Assembly (NCBI RefSeq): GCF_005144795.1
Contig: NZ_SWFJ01000009.1
Span: forward strand, 52,891 to 116,890
Length of the DNA stretch: 64,000 nucleotides
Direction of reading: 5' to 3'
DNA from: Streptococcus mitis
GTDB taxonomy: Bacteria; Bacillota; Bacilli; Lactobacillales; Streptococcaceae
In this document: in pieces, positions 32,152-41,097 of the stretch
Layout: every line of letters begins with the position of its first letter
How positions within the stretch are numbered: the first letter of the stretch is position 1
Translations under genes and position numbers: made by a program
Notes under the pieces: model-generated
Told to the model about the DNA's origin: nothing
What the model saw: the letters and a program-made list of their open reading frames with translations, nothing else
Databases searched by the model: none

Positions 32152-32817
32152 TTACGAATTTAATTCTGCCAAGTCATCTAGATACTGGTTGTTAATGACC
32201 GCCAAGATATAGGCATCCGCCTTCAAGAGGTCATTGGGTCCAAACTGGACATCCAAGGGTGAATTTTCCTGTTCACGAAATCCTAGGACATTGAGGTTGT
32301 ATTTGCCACGTAGATCCAGCTGGCTCAGGCTTTGACCTGCCCAAACACTGGGAATTTTCATCTCCACGATAGATACATTTTTATCCAGCTGAAAGACATC
32401 GACATTATTATGAAAGAGAATGGTCTGCGCTAGGGACTGCCCCATTTCATACTCTGGCGAGATCACTGAGTCAGCACCGATTTTTTCTAACACCTTCTTA
32501 GCTGTCTGGCTTTTGACCTTGACAATAACCCGTGGTACCCCCAAACTCTTACAATGCATAACTGCAAGCACACTCGACTCTAGATTTTCTCCTGTTGCCA
32601 CTACAACCGTATCACAGGTATCAATTCCTGCAGTTCTGAGGAGTTCCTCATCTGTAATATCGCCCACAACTCCACGCGCCAAAACTGGCTCAAATTGATT
32701 GATTCGCTCGGCGTGGTCGTCAATGGCAATGATATTCATATCTTGCTTGGCTAGGGCTGTCAGGACACTACTCCCGAAAATCCCCAAACCTAAAATTCCA
32801 ATCGTACGATCTGACAT
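32152..32817 (-). CDS. trkA: Potassium uptake regulator, TrkA/KtrA family (CabP-like)
   Basis: 221 residues from MSDRTIGILGLG; an ATG one codon earlier is also possible. The Rossmann nucleotide-binding motif GILGLGIFGSSV with following acidic IAIDDH binds NAD(H) or ATP. The C-terminal RCK/TrkA-C domain is the usual c-di-AMP site; the pneumococcal homolog CabP binds c-di-AMP and thereby limits potassium uptake. It is the cytosolic partner of the TrkH channel encoded immediately upstream. Confidence 0.88.
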   Translation of the reverse strand: MSDRTIGILGLGIFGSSVLTALAKQDMNIIAIDDHAERINQFEPVLARGVVGDITDEELLRTAGIDTCDTVVVATGENLESSVLAVMHCKSLGVPRVIVKVKSQTAKKVLEKIGADSVISPEYEMGQSLAQTILFHNNVDVFQLDKNVSIVEMKIPSVWAGQSLSQLDLRGKYNLNVLGFREQENSPLDVQFGPNDLLKADAYILAVINNQYLDDLAELNS

Positions 32818-32830
32818 CATTCTTCCTTTC

Positions 32831-34210
32831 TTATCCAATACTAATATCTGCTTTCATATACTGAATCAAATCTTTCTTATCAGGCTGGTAGTCAGCTAGA
32901 CTAACCAGCAAGGTCAAGGGACCGATACGGCCAATAAACATGAGCACCATGACAATGCTAAGAGCTAGCTTACCCAATTCTGGCGTCAGATTTGCCGTTA
33001 CCCCAACTGTCGCAAGAGCTGAAATGGTCTCAAACATGAGGTAAATAAATCGCGGTGTTCCTTCTGCTGTAATTCCCAACAACATCAAGCCCAACAAGAA
33101 GGTCATCAAAAAGATAATGAAGACACTAAAGGATTTTTGGACTGTTCGAGTCTCAATGGTTCTCTGCGCAACATTAGCATGAGGTAAGCCCAGCAATTCA
33201 CTACGCGCAAAAACCAACAAGACAAAGAAAGTCGTAATCTTGAGCCCCCCAGCCGTTCCTCCAGGTGCCCCACCCAGAAACATCTGTAGGATATAGATAA
33301 ACAAGGTCACAGGCCGAGCTTGGGTGTAGTCAATAGAGGCAAAACCAGCCGTTCTCATGCTGACGGTTTGGAAAAAGCTGACTAGCACTTTCTCTGGAAC
33401 ACTGAGATTGCCAATGGTTCCTGGATTGTGCCATTCCGTAAAGAGTGTGGATACTGTCCCAAACAGCAAAATCCCTGCAGTCAAGAAGAGGACCAGCTTG
33501 GTGTGAAAACGCAGACGGCGTTTTTTCTTCTTGTCAAACTGGGTTGCCAAGTCAAACCAAACCATAAATCCAAGACCACCTGTGATAATTAAGCCAGCAA
33601 TGACCAGATTGATTAAGGGATCCGTCTGAAAAGCCACTAAACTGCTACTGCCGAAATTATCAAAACCAGCATTACAAAAGGCTGAAATGGCTAAGAAGAT
33701 AGAAGTAAAAATACCCCGTCCCCAGCCGAACTCAGGAATAAAACGGAAACTAAGAAGAAAAGCTCCCAAACCCTCTACCAGAAAAGTCGTCAAAAAGATG
33801 GAACGCATAAAAGACTTCAAAGACTTACTTTCCCCATAACTAAAACTCTCCTGTATGGTTTCACGACTACGCAGACTAAGCTTTTGCTTGCCTTGGATAT
33901 AAAAAATCCCGATAAAAGTCATGAGACCTAAGCCACCAATCTGTATCAAAAGCATACAAATCAACTGACCCCAAACATTATAGGTCGTAGCCACTGGTTG
34001 CGTAAAAAGGCCAGTCACACAGACCATGGACACCGTCGTAAAAAGATGGTCAAAATAAGTAGCCTGCGAACCACTCGCCTGGACAAAAGGCAAACTTAAT
34101 AGGAGAGAGCCTATAAGAATAACTCCAGCGAAACTTAAAAAGATACGACGAGCTGGCGAAAGTCCACCCAAGGCCCTTTCAATTTTTTTAACAAATAACT
34201 TGAATAACAT
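32831..34210 (-). CDS. trkH: Potassium uptake channel TrkH/KtrB
   Basis: 459 residues with eight or more membrane helices. Selectivity-filter-like segments include TTVSMVCVTGLF, FCNAGFDNFG, TVSMRTAGFAS and ISALATVGVT, one per pseudo-repeat. It forms the ion path of the Trk/Ktr system with TrkA. It starts about 34 bases downstream of the nucleoside phosphorylase gene and may share its transcript. Confidence 0.9.
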   Translation of the reverse strand: MLFKLFVKKIERALGGLSPARRIFLSFAGVILIGSLLLSLPFVQASGSQATYFDHLFTTVSMVCVTGLFTQPVATTYNVWGQLICMLLIQIGGLGLMTFIGIFYIQGKQKLSLRSRETIQESFSYGESKSLKSFMRSIFLTTFLVEGLGAFLLSFRFIPEFGWGRGIFTSIFLAISAFCNAGFDNFGSSSLVAFQTDPLINLVIAGLIITGGLGFMVWFDLATQFDKKKKRRLRFHTKLVLFLTAGILLFGTVSTLFTEWHNPGTIGNLSVPEKVLVSFFQTVSMRTAGFASIDYTQARPVTLFIYILQMFLGGAPGGTAGGLKITTFFVLLVFARSELLGLPHANVAQRTIETRTVQKSFSVFIIFLMTFLLGLMLLGITAEGTPRFIYLMFETISALATVGVTANLTPELGKLALSIVMVLMFIGRIGPLTLLVSLADYQPDKKDLIQYMKADISIG

Positions 34211-34243
34211 ACATCCATTGTACCATAAAAAGTAGGAGAGTAG

Positions 34244-35008
34244 CTATATCTGAAAGGCTATCTCAAGACAGAGTTCCAAGGCCTTCTCGAAAGCTTCTGA
34301 ACCCCAGTCACGACTATCGTACTGGTCCAAGTCTGCTAAGGAATCAGCTGTAAACAACAATTCTCCCCAGAAAACCCCACGCAGTTGGGCTACTGCCGCA
34401 AGCGCAGAACACTCCATCTCCACAACAGCACAGCCTTCTTCCTTGCGATAAGCCACCTTTTCAGCAGTTTCTCGGTAAAAACCATCTGTCGTCCAGGTCA
34501 TGACTTCTTCATAAGGAATCCCTCTAGCCTCCAAAACTTGCTCAATAGCAGCAATAGCCTCTGTCTGAATTTCCATATAACGAGAAGGTGCCACATAGTG
34601 ATAACTGGCTCCTTCATCTCGCAGAGCGCGAACAGGGACTAGAAAGGCATTTTCTTCTATATCAGCCAGCACACCACAGGTACCAGTAGAGATAATCTGC
34701 TCCACACCATAGCCAATCAACCAATCCATAAACTGGGCTGCTGGAGCGGAGCCGACAGGTGCCTGAGCCAGACAAATCTCCTCGCCTTTGTGGTTCACGA
34801 CATAGACTGGATAGGTCTTGGTGGCAGAAACGAATTCGCCGACACAGTCCGCCCCTACTTCCCTCGCATAGCGGTCAATCTCCTCACCTAAAAAAGCATA
34901 GACACACTTCTTTGGTAAATGCAAGTCCAACCCCTCGTGATTAGGCATGATAACCGCCTGAGGATTATCATCGAACTCTAAAATAGGAATCGCATGTTTC
35001 TGAATCAT
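34244..35008 (-). CDS. Nucleoside phosphorylase family protein
   Basis: 254 residues. The PNP/UDP fold is visible as GSAPAAQFMDWLIGYGVEQI with ISTGTCG, and the C-terminal VVEMECSALAAVAQLRG carries the Glu that contacts ribose. It would release a base and ribose-1-phosphate from a nucleoside; substrate preference (purine or uridine) cannot be read reliably. It is in line with trkH and trkA. Confidence 0.85.
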   Translation of the reverse strand: MIQKHAIPILEFDDNPQAVIMPNHEGLDLHLPKKCVYAFLGEEIDRYAREVGADCVGEFVSATKTYPVYVVNHKGEEICLAQAPVGSAPAAQFMDWLIGYGVEQIISTGTCGVLADIEENAFLVPVRALRDEGASYHYVAPSRYMEIQTEAIAAIEQVLEARGIPYEEVMTWTTDGFYRETAEKVAYRKEEGCAVVEMECSALAAVAQLRGVFWGELLFTADSLADLDQYDSRDWGSEAFEKALELCLEIAFQI

Positions 35009-35057
35009 AATCTACCTCCTCTAATTTTGTACTATTGTATCAAAAGCTGACAAAGTG

Positions 35058-35151
35058 TCAAGGAATTCTCTTTAGCAAGCCAGAAATCTCCTCTTCCATA
35101 CACTTGAGAAATCGTTGCACCGCTGGAGAAGTCGGTTTCTGTTTTGGCAAA
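35058..35151 (-). pseudogene. C-terminal scrap of a LysR-type regulator
   Basis: The minus strand encodes ALPKQKPTSPAVQRFLKCME to a stop, much like the last residues of LysR regulators (SPA-x-x-RF). A terminator hairpin lies directly upstream, so there is no intact gene. Confidence 0.4.
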
Positions 35152-35189
35152 GCGATTGAGGACTTATGAAGAATACAAAATCCAACAAC

Positions 35190-35231
35190 AAAAAAGACAT
35201 GAATCTGAAATAAGCAGAACATGTCTTTTTT
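35190..35231. terminator. Terminator after the TetR gene
   Basis: AAAAAGACATG and CATGTCTTTTTT, separated by 18 bases; symmetrical. Confidence 0.7.
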
Positions 35232-35280
35232 AGCTTGTTTGAAAGTCAAGTAAATAAATCTTAGCTCTTCTAGAACTCCC

Positions 35281-35904
35281 TTATTTCCACAAACCACCTA
35301 AAATCTGTTTTTCTAATAAGTCTAGGTCCTCTTCCTTTATTTCTCCGTTGTCGCTAACGATATAAAGTTGAGCGAAGTAAGCCAACAATGGACCAACACA
35401 AATACGAACCATTTGAGGAATCGTTAACTCTGGATTTACACGTGGATCTGCTAGCAATTCTTTATGAAGCACTCGAAGTTTATCTTGAATAGCATTCCAG
35501 ATAAAAATCTGTTCATTTTTTAGTTTCTTATTTGAAAAACTCTCCTGCAGAATGATTTTCATCAAAGCACGATTTTTTTTGAGATAGCTCATACGATCGT
35601 GGACGAGATAACGAACCCTCTCTTCTGTCGTTTCAAAAGCTAAGAGTTCCTCAACAAAACTACCGAAAATGCCTGGGACTACAGGATGTAAAATAGCCGT
35701 CAGTAGATCATCCTTCGTCTTAAAATACTTAAACAAAGTTGCCTGGCTTAGTCCAGCACGCTCAGCTATGTGAAGAGTTGAGGTCCCATGGTAACTCCTA
35801 GTTGATATGAGATCCACTGCTGCCTGCATGATTTTTTTCTTTCCTTGAGGGTAATTCGCTTCTTCTAAGTAATCTTCAAACGATTCAAAAACAGTCTTAT
35901 CCAT
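35281..35904 (-). CDS. TetR-family repressor
   Basis: 207 residues. The N-terminal helix-turn-helix (STLHIAERAGLSQATLFKYF) is typical TetR; the rest is the ligand/dimer domain. It is third in an operon with an ABC ATPase and permease. The operon promoter contains two matching palindromes, so it very probably represses its own operon and releases it on binding an exported compound. Confidence 0.85.
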   Translation of the reverse strand: MDKTVFESFEDYLEEANYPQGKKKIMQAAVDLISTRSYHGTSTLHIAERAGLSQATLFKYFKTKDDLLTAILHPVVPGIFGSFVEELLAFETTEERVRYLVHDRMSYLKKNRALMKIILQESFSNKKLKNEQIFIWNAIQDKLRVLHKELLADPRVNPELTIPQMVRICVGPLLAYFAQLYIVSDNGEIKEEDLDLLEKQILGGLWK

Positions 35905-35943
35905 CTAATCTTCACACCTTTTTAGCATTATTTATGTTGATTT

Positions 35944-37026
35944 CTAAACTTTACGATAACGACGCAATCCAACAATATTGAGAATTGTTAAAATGATCAA
36001 GAAAATCATTAAAACACCAAGATTTGGCAAAATATCACCAAGATTGTGTCCGTAAAGAATAATCTGGCTTATTGCATCACCAGAATAGGTTAATGGCAAA
36101 AATTTCCCCACAGTTGGAGCCCATGCTCCCATGGATGACAATGGAATAATCCCTGAGAAAAAGAGTTGAGGCATAATCACGAGAGGAATAAATTGCATCA
36201 TTTGGAATTCTGATTTTGCTAGAGTAGACAAGAGAATTCCAAAAGCTAGTGCTACAAGAGCCAGTACCACATTAACTATTATAACATTTAAAATATTTCC
36301 TACAACTTCTACATCTAGTAGCCAAATTGCTGCTAAGACGACAACTGCCGTTTGAAAAATCGCAATAATACCGTAAGACAACATATAGCCATAGACAATT
36401 TCAGAACGTTTCACTGGGGTTGCTAACAAGCGATCCAAGGTTCCACTTGTGCGCTCTTTCAAAAGTGCCATACCAGAAATCAAAAAGACAAAGAAGAAGA
36501 CCACAAAGCCAATTAAAATTGGAATCATACGTGCAAAGAATCCAGTATTTTTATCTCCATATTGGTAAGATTCTTTGATTTCAGGCGCCTTTGCATCTAA
36601 TTTCAATTGTGGAAGATCTTGTTTGATACGAGATAGTAACTGATCGGTGCCTTCACTGGCGATACTTGTTCGTAACACTTGTCGTATCATAGATGTCTTG
36701 GAGGCATCTGTATTTGCGTAGTCGACCTGATACTCACCGTCTTTATAAGAAATCACAGCATCGACTTTTTCATTTGCTAGCGCTTCTTTGGCCTGATCTA
36801 AGTCTTGATAAGTCTCGATGTCCACATGATCAAGCTCATCCATTTTCGTTATCAAACCAGTTGGTAGATCTTGTGTCGCTAACTTGACATTCACGGTTGT
36901 ACTAGCTGAAAACATGAGGTTCATCAGCCACATAATAAATACCGGCGCTACAAACATCATAGCCAAGGTTCGTTTGTCACGAAGCAATTCTTTGATAACT
37001 TTTTTAGCAATAGCAATGGTTCTCAT
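35944..37026 (-). CDS. ABC-2 type exporter permease
   Basis: 360 residues: one N-terminal membrane helix (about 22-44), a large external domain (45-165), then five helices. LLKERTSGTLDRLLATPVKR is the hallmark of YhgE/ABC-2 drug or lipid exporters. It pairs with the ATPase gene immediately upstream (1-base gap). Substrate unknown; similar loci confer resistance to amphipathic compounds. Confidence 0.88.
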   Translation of the reverse strand: MRTIAIAKKVIKELLRDKRTLAMMFVAPVFIMWLMNLMFSASTTVNVKLATQDLPTGLITKMDELDHVDIETYQDLDQAKEALANEKVDAVISYKDGEYQVDYANTDASKTSMIRQVLRTSIASEGTDQLLSRIKQDLPQLKLDAKAPEIKESYQYGDKNTGFFARMIPILIGFVVFFFVFLISGMALLKERTSGTLDRLLATPVKRSEIVYGYMLSYGIIAIFQTAVVVLAAIWLLDVEVVGNILNVIIVNVVLALVALAFGILLSTLAKSEFQMMQFIPLVIMPQLFFSGIIPLSSMGAWAPTVGKFLPLTYSGDAISQIILYGHNLGDILPNLGVLMIFLIILTILNIVGLRRYRKV

Positions 37027-37027
37027 C

Positions 37028-37744
37028 TTACTCTCCTTCTGCTTTCAAAAATACTTCTTCAATACTTGAAACTTGATAACTTTCTTTTAAGTGTTGCGGT
37101 GTATCAAAAGCAATGATTTTTCCACCTAATAATAAGCCGACCTTATCCGTTAACTCTGCTTCATCCATAACATGGGTAGTAACTAATATCCCAACCCCAT
37201 TGTCTCTAAGCGCGAATAATTCTTTCCAGATTTTCTTCCGAAGAGAAGGGTCGATTCCAACTGTCGGTTCGTCCAAAATCAAGAGCTGAGGATTCCCCAG
37301 AAGCGCGATGGCTAAAGACAAGCGTCGCTTCATTCCTCCAGAATAACCGGATACCGTTTTATTCAAATGCTCTGCCAGATCCACAACTTGAGCCACATGG
37401 GCAATTTCAGCTGTCAGATCTCTTTTGGATAGCCCTTTTAGCTGACCAAAAAATTCCAGATTTTCTTGACCTGACAAAGCCTCATATAAGGCATCTGACT
37501 GGGCCATATAACCAATATCTCCTAAAATATGACGATTGGGCATAGTATGATCCAATACCAAAGCAACCCCTCCGTCAGCTTTTTCCATCCCTAACATAGT
37601 CTTAATCATAGTTGATTTACCAGCACCAGACGGACCTATTAAGCCTATAATTTCTCCCAGCTGCAATTCAAAGCTGACATGATTCAAAACCATTTGACGA
37701 CAAAAAGACTTATCCAAATCTTGTAAATGTAGCAATTTTTTCAT
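37028..37744 (-). CDS. ABC transporter ATP-binding protein
   Basis: 238 residues from MKKLLHLQDLDKS, with AGGAGG 6 bases ahead. A longer GTG frame would begin inside the operator. Walker A GPSGAGKST, signature SGGMKRRLS, Walker B LLILDEPTVG and the switch His (TTHVMDEAE) are all present. It is first gene of the TetR-controlled exporter operon. Confidence 0.92.
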   Translation of the reverse strand: MKKLLHLQDLDKSFCRQMVLNHVSFELQLGEIIGLIGPSGAGKSTMIKTMLGMEKADGGVALVLDHTMPNRHILGDIGYMAQSDALYEALSGQENLEFFGQLKGLSKRDLTAEIAHVAQVVDLAEHLNKTVSGYSGGMKRRLSLAIALLGNPQLLILDEPTVGIDPSLRKKIWKELFALRDNGVGILVTTHVMDEAELTDKVGLLLGGKIIAFDTPQHLKESYQVSSIEEVFLKAEGE

Positions 37745-37758
37745 ATGCTTCCTCCTAG

Positions 37759-37820
37759 GTGAGTGTTTGCTCACTTACTGAATATAGACCTATTATAGTG
37801 AGTGTTTACTCACTTGTCAA
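37759..37820 (-). promoter_or_regulatory. Exporter operon promoter with two TetR-type operators
   Basis: Minus strand TTGACA (37815-37820), 17 bases, TATAAT (37792-37797). The palindrome AGTGAGTAAACACTCACT fills the spacer. A second, GTGAGCAAACACTCAC (37759-37774), lies between the start of transcription and the ribosome site. Binding would block both polymerase entry and elongation. Confidence 0.8.
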
Positions 37821-37953
37821 GAAAAAAGTTGAAATTCTTTAAAAAATAAAGCACCAGATTCGTATCTGATGTTTATAATGCACATGTCTTATTTCTAAAA
37901 ATGTTTTTGAACTTCCTCTCTATACTCCGAAATGGTCTTTTCTGTCCACTTTT

Positions 37954-38094
37954 TAAAGGCCTATTTTCCCTCTACTTTTCTCGGCTAATCCAACCATTGT
38001 CATTGCTATCGCAACTCTAATGACCTTGGTAATGGGAATTCATTTTACTCAATTTTATATGAAACAGACTAAGAAATTTTCAAGACCTAATTGA
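37954..38094 (+). pseudogene. C-terminal fragment of a membrane protein
   Basis: The frame reads PLLFSANPTIVIAIATLMTL, then VMGIHFTQFYMKQTKKF and a stop. The 5' part is missing. Parent family not recognised. Confidence 0.3.
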
Positions 38095-38716
38095 AACCAA
38101 ATTAGCCCTTGGAAGTCAAAAAATCCTCGAACTCTACGCTGACCGTCTAGCAGAATCAGACCAAATACGGCATGGCATTTCTAAGAATTCGGTTAAGGGA
38201 CGTAACCTACAAGTTGCTTACGTGGATGGATTTACTTTGAGAGATTTCTTCGCCTTCAACCAAGGACTAAATAAAATGGGTGACCAAGCACTTCCTTTTA
38301 AAATTCACCCTGAACATTTTGTATTTGCTGGAGTTCACGGTGGACAGGAAGTGAGGAGTTGATTGGAGAGTACGGTCAACCAACTTATCAAAAAATCTTT
38401 ATCAGTCTAGATACTGAAAAAACAGGCGTTCCGGATGCCGATACAAAAATTTCTATGGCAGGTGATACTGCTACTCTCATGTCCGATACAAGCCTTGATA
38501 TCAAGATGTATGGTATGCATCAGTTCAAGATGAAAAAAGGTGGACTCCGCATCAAATTAGGCGTCTTTTCCCCAGAAGCAATCCCAAGCTAGATGGAGCT
38601 CGGTCACCAAGAACACCTAGCAGTTGAATTTTTCAATTCCCTCACAATCGCCTACCAAAACAAAACATTTAAGGGAAAACTACTCAATATCTTCTTAAAA
38701 TTCAAGAAATTTAAGT
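38065..38716 (+). pseudogene. Decayed gene of unknown family, frameshift plus nonsense
   Basis: A coherent protein reading (DLIETKLALGSQKILELYAD, later HPEHFVFAGVHGG) breaks at about 38355, where the frame changes. It continues as LIGEYGQPTYQKIFISLDTE to a TAG at 38590-38592, then runs on in the same frame to about 38716. No start codon with a ribosome site is evident. It has clearly lost function. Confidence 0.6.
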
Positions 38717-38801
38717 AAACAAAAACGGATGACTGAACAATTTAGCCTTTGAAAGCTACGATTATAAAATCCCTCGTAACATATCAATTTATCACCCATA
38801 T

Positions 38802-38839
38802 AAAAAGATAGCCATTCTAATTGAATGCTATCTTTTTTG
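38802..38839. terminator. Terminator after the beta-helix lipoprotein gene
   Basis: AAAAAGATAGC pairs with GCTATCTTTTTT around a short loop; works on both strands. Confidence 0.7.
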
Positions 38840-38840
38840 T

Positions 38841-40091
38841 TTATCCTTGTCCACCAGGGGCTGGACCGCCAGGACCACCATTTCCTTGAGGTCCTCCATT
38901 TGGTCCACCGCCTCCAGGCATAGAATTGACAATATCAGTTTGTTTTTCGCCGTTAATGTAAATATCCCCACCTGTGTAAGTTGCTGTTCCATCAAAGTCA
39001 AAGCCTGATTGTCCTATTAATTTAATAGTTCCACCTGTGACCGTTATATTTCCGTTTGAGTCGATTGGATCTGTGTCACCTTGACCGACTTCTACAGTTA
39101 GATTTCCACCTGTCATAGTAAAGTAAATATCACTTTGCTGGGCATTTTTATTAGCTGCATTCACCCCATCATCTGTCGAGTAGACATTGATATCGCCACC
39201 ATTGATTGTAATGGATTTCCCTTCAATTCCTTCAGTCGCATTCTTGACTGTGTAAGTACCACTATCAATCACTAGATTTCCAGAAGCGTGAATGCCGTCC
39301 TCGCCTGCTGTGACTGTTATGGTATTGTTCGCCAAATACATATTTCCGACAGTCATATCGTCATCATTGTCAACTTTGACACCATCTTCCTTAGCATCGA
39401 TCGTCATGGTCGCACCAGTGACATTAAGTTCATCATTGACATTAAAGGCATCGCCAACTGATGTGATGTTAAAGGTTCCACCTGTGATGTGGAGGGTGTC
39501 GTTAGCCTTGATAGCATTGCTTTTCTTACTATCTACAGTGAGAGTTCCTGAGCCATTGATGGTCAAATCAACCTTAGAAAAGAGAGCGGCATTTGCCTTT
39601 TCATCACTGTTAGAGTTTGAGTCAGAGAGACTGTTGGTGGTTCCCTCTGCTAGAGTGAGGTAGACATGACCTGCTGACGTCGCAGAAATTGCTGCATTGG
39701 TATTAGTCATGGTCGCACCTTTTAGGACTAGATGAACATCTGCCGACTTATCTGCCTCTACCTTAATCTGCACTCCGTCAGACTGACCTGAAATCACATA
39801 GGTACCTGCTTTTGAGATGGTCACCGTTGAGCCAGAAACTGTCACCCCGTCTCCAGAGATACTTGCAGATGAGCCAGATAACTCAATCTTAGAAGCAGTG
39901 CTTTCATCATAAGAAGTGTCGTAGTCCTTTTCTGTAAAGTAAGAAGATTGACTGTTTTTAGCTGAAGTTGTGATAGCAGTGGTATCTGCCGCTGCAGTTG
40001 TACTTGACTTGGTCGTTGACTGCCCACAAGCTGTCATCAAGGTCAAAGCTGTTAAACTGGTTAAGATTAGAGTCCATTTTTTTGATTTCAT
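38841..40091 (-). CDS. Lipoprotein with carbohydrate-binding beta-helix domain (DUF4353-like)
   Basis: 416 residues. The lipobox (LTLMTACGQ) marks a lipoprotein. Repetitive Ile/Thr/Asp/Asn-rich strands (VKVDNDDDMTVGNMYLANNT; GDINVYSTDDGVNAANKNAQ) form a right-handed beta-helix as in DUF4353 proteins. The tail is Gly/Pro-rich. Genes of this type accompany VTC and DUF4956 genes, as here, where it is divergent from them. Calcium or polysaccharide binding at the surface is likely. Confidence 0.75.
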   Translation of the reverse strand: MKSKKWTLILTSLTALTLMTACGQSTTKSSTTAAADTTAITTSAKNSQSSYFTEKDYDTSYDESTASKIELSGSSASISGDGVTVSGSTVTISKAGTYVISGQSDGVQIKVEADKSADVHLVLKGATMTNTNAAISATSAGHVYLTLAEGTTNSLSDSNSNSDEKANAALFSKVDLTINGSGTLTVDSKKSNAIKANDTLHITGGTFNITSVGDAFNVNDELNVTGATMTIDAKEDGVKVDNDDDMTVGNMYLANNTITVTAGEDGIHASGNLVIDSGTYTVKNATEGIEGKSITINGGDINVYSTDDGVNAANKNAQQSDIYFTMTGGNLTVEVGQGDTDPIDSNGNITVTGGTIKLIGQSGFDFDGTATYTGGDIYINGEKQTDIVNSMPGGGGPNGGPQGNGGPGGPAPGGQG

Positions 40092-40173
40092 ACTTTTTTC
40101 CTCGCCTTCCTTTAGCTTGACCTTAGTTTACAGGGTAAGTCTGAAAAAAATCTAAACTTTTTCTGAAAGTTTT

Positions 40174-40197
40174 CTTAAGTTCAGTTTCAGTTAAGTT
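40174..40197. promoter_or_regulatory. Possible regulator site between divergent genes
   Basis: CTTAAGTTCAGTTTCAGTTAAG contains two TTAAG-type half sites 16 bases start to start. It resembles response-regulator boxes but spacing differs from the CiaR pattern. Confidence 0.25.
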
Positions 40198-40320
40198 ATC
40201 TTTAACAAAAGTTTTAGGAAAATTCCATAGACTAATTACAAGCAAGTTCAACTTGCCCAGACACACCTATCTTCTAATAAGATAGTGTACTAAAATAGTT
40301 TGATAAAGGAGACAGGATTT

Positions 40321-41097
40321 ATGAAACCAATTGAAACAAGCTTTAAACGAATTGAAACCAAATATGTCGTTGCCAAAGCTGACTTGGCTAATTTAATAGA
40401 GGACTTAAAAATATACCTCGTCGAGGATGATTATCCAACTTCGACCATTTCCAACATCTACTTTGATACAGAGCAATTTGATATGATTCAGGAAGATGGC
40501 CAAGGTACTAAGCGCAAAGAAAAGATTCGGATGCGAACCTATCTCAGTCAAGTCCAGCCTGATAGTCAGGTATTTTTAGAAATCAAATCTAAGGACAGAG
40601 CTGGTGTCGGACGAAAACATCGTCTCTTATCGACTCCCCAGTCTATCACCCAGTTTATGACCAAGGGACAGCTGGATAGCAGTATCAAGGACCGAATGAT
40701 GATTGAAAAAATTCAGCAACTCCAAGAGGAATATCAGCAAGCAATTATCCCTCGTATGTATATTTACTACGACCGTTTTTCTCTCAAGGAAAAGAAAGAA
40801 ATTAGCGGATTTCCCTACAATAAAATTCGTATCACTATTGACCAAAATCTAACCTATCGTGATGATAATGTCAGTTTATTCTCAGGAAAGGACGGTTGCC
40901 CTCTACTAAACGAGGACATTGTCATCATGGAAATTAAAGCACCTGGTAGAAAACCCCAATGGCTACAAGATATTCTCGACCAATATGGACTGGTAGAGCA
41001 GAAATTTTCAAAATACAGCTGTGCCTACCACAAGTCTCAAGGGCTGGACTATAGCCCACGACCAAGCACAGAAAGTGTAGGTACTACTTATGTCTAA
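40321..41097 (+). CDS. VTC domain protein (polyphosphate polymerase-like)
   Basis: 258 residues from MKPIETSFKRIETKYV with GGAGACAG ahead; an earlier start has no site. The TTM/VTC tunnel residues are visible: RIETKYV, EKIRMRTY, FLEIKSK, YYDRF and IMEIKAPG. Eukaryotic VTC makes polyphosphate; bacterial copies are poorly studied and typically lie beside DUF4956 and CotH-type or beta-helix genes. Its end overlaps the next gene by 8 bases. Confidence 0.82.
   Translation: MKPIETSFKRIETKYVVAKADLANLIEDLKIYLVEDDYPTSTISNIYFDTEQFDMIQEDGQGTKRKEKIRMRTYLSQVQPDSQVFLEIKSKDRAGVGRKHRLLSTPQSITQFMTKGQLDSSIKDRMMIEKIQQLQEEYQQAIIPRMYIYYDRFSLKEKKEISGFPYNKIRITIDQNLTYRDDNVSLFSGKDGCPLLNEDIVIMEIKAPGRKPQWLQDILDQYGLVEQKFSKYSCAYHKSQGLDYSPRPSTESVGTTYV

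Noticed and set aside
35058..35297. Minus-strand frame of 79 codons
   Set aside because: It passes straight through a terminator hairpin and overlaps the TetR end. Only its last part looks like a LysR scrap, listed as a pseudogene.
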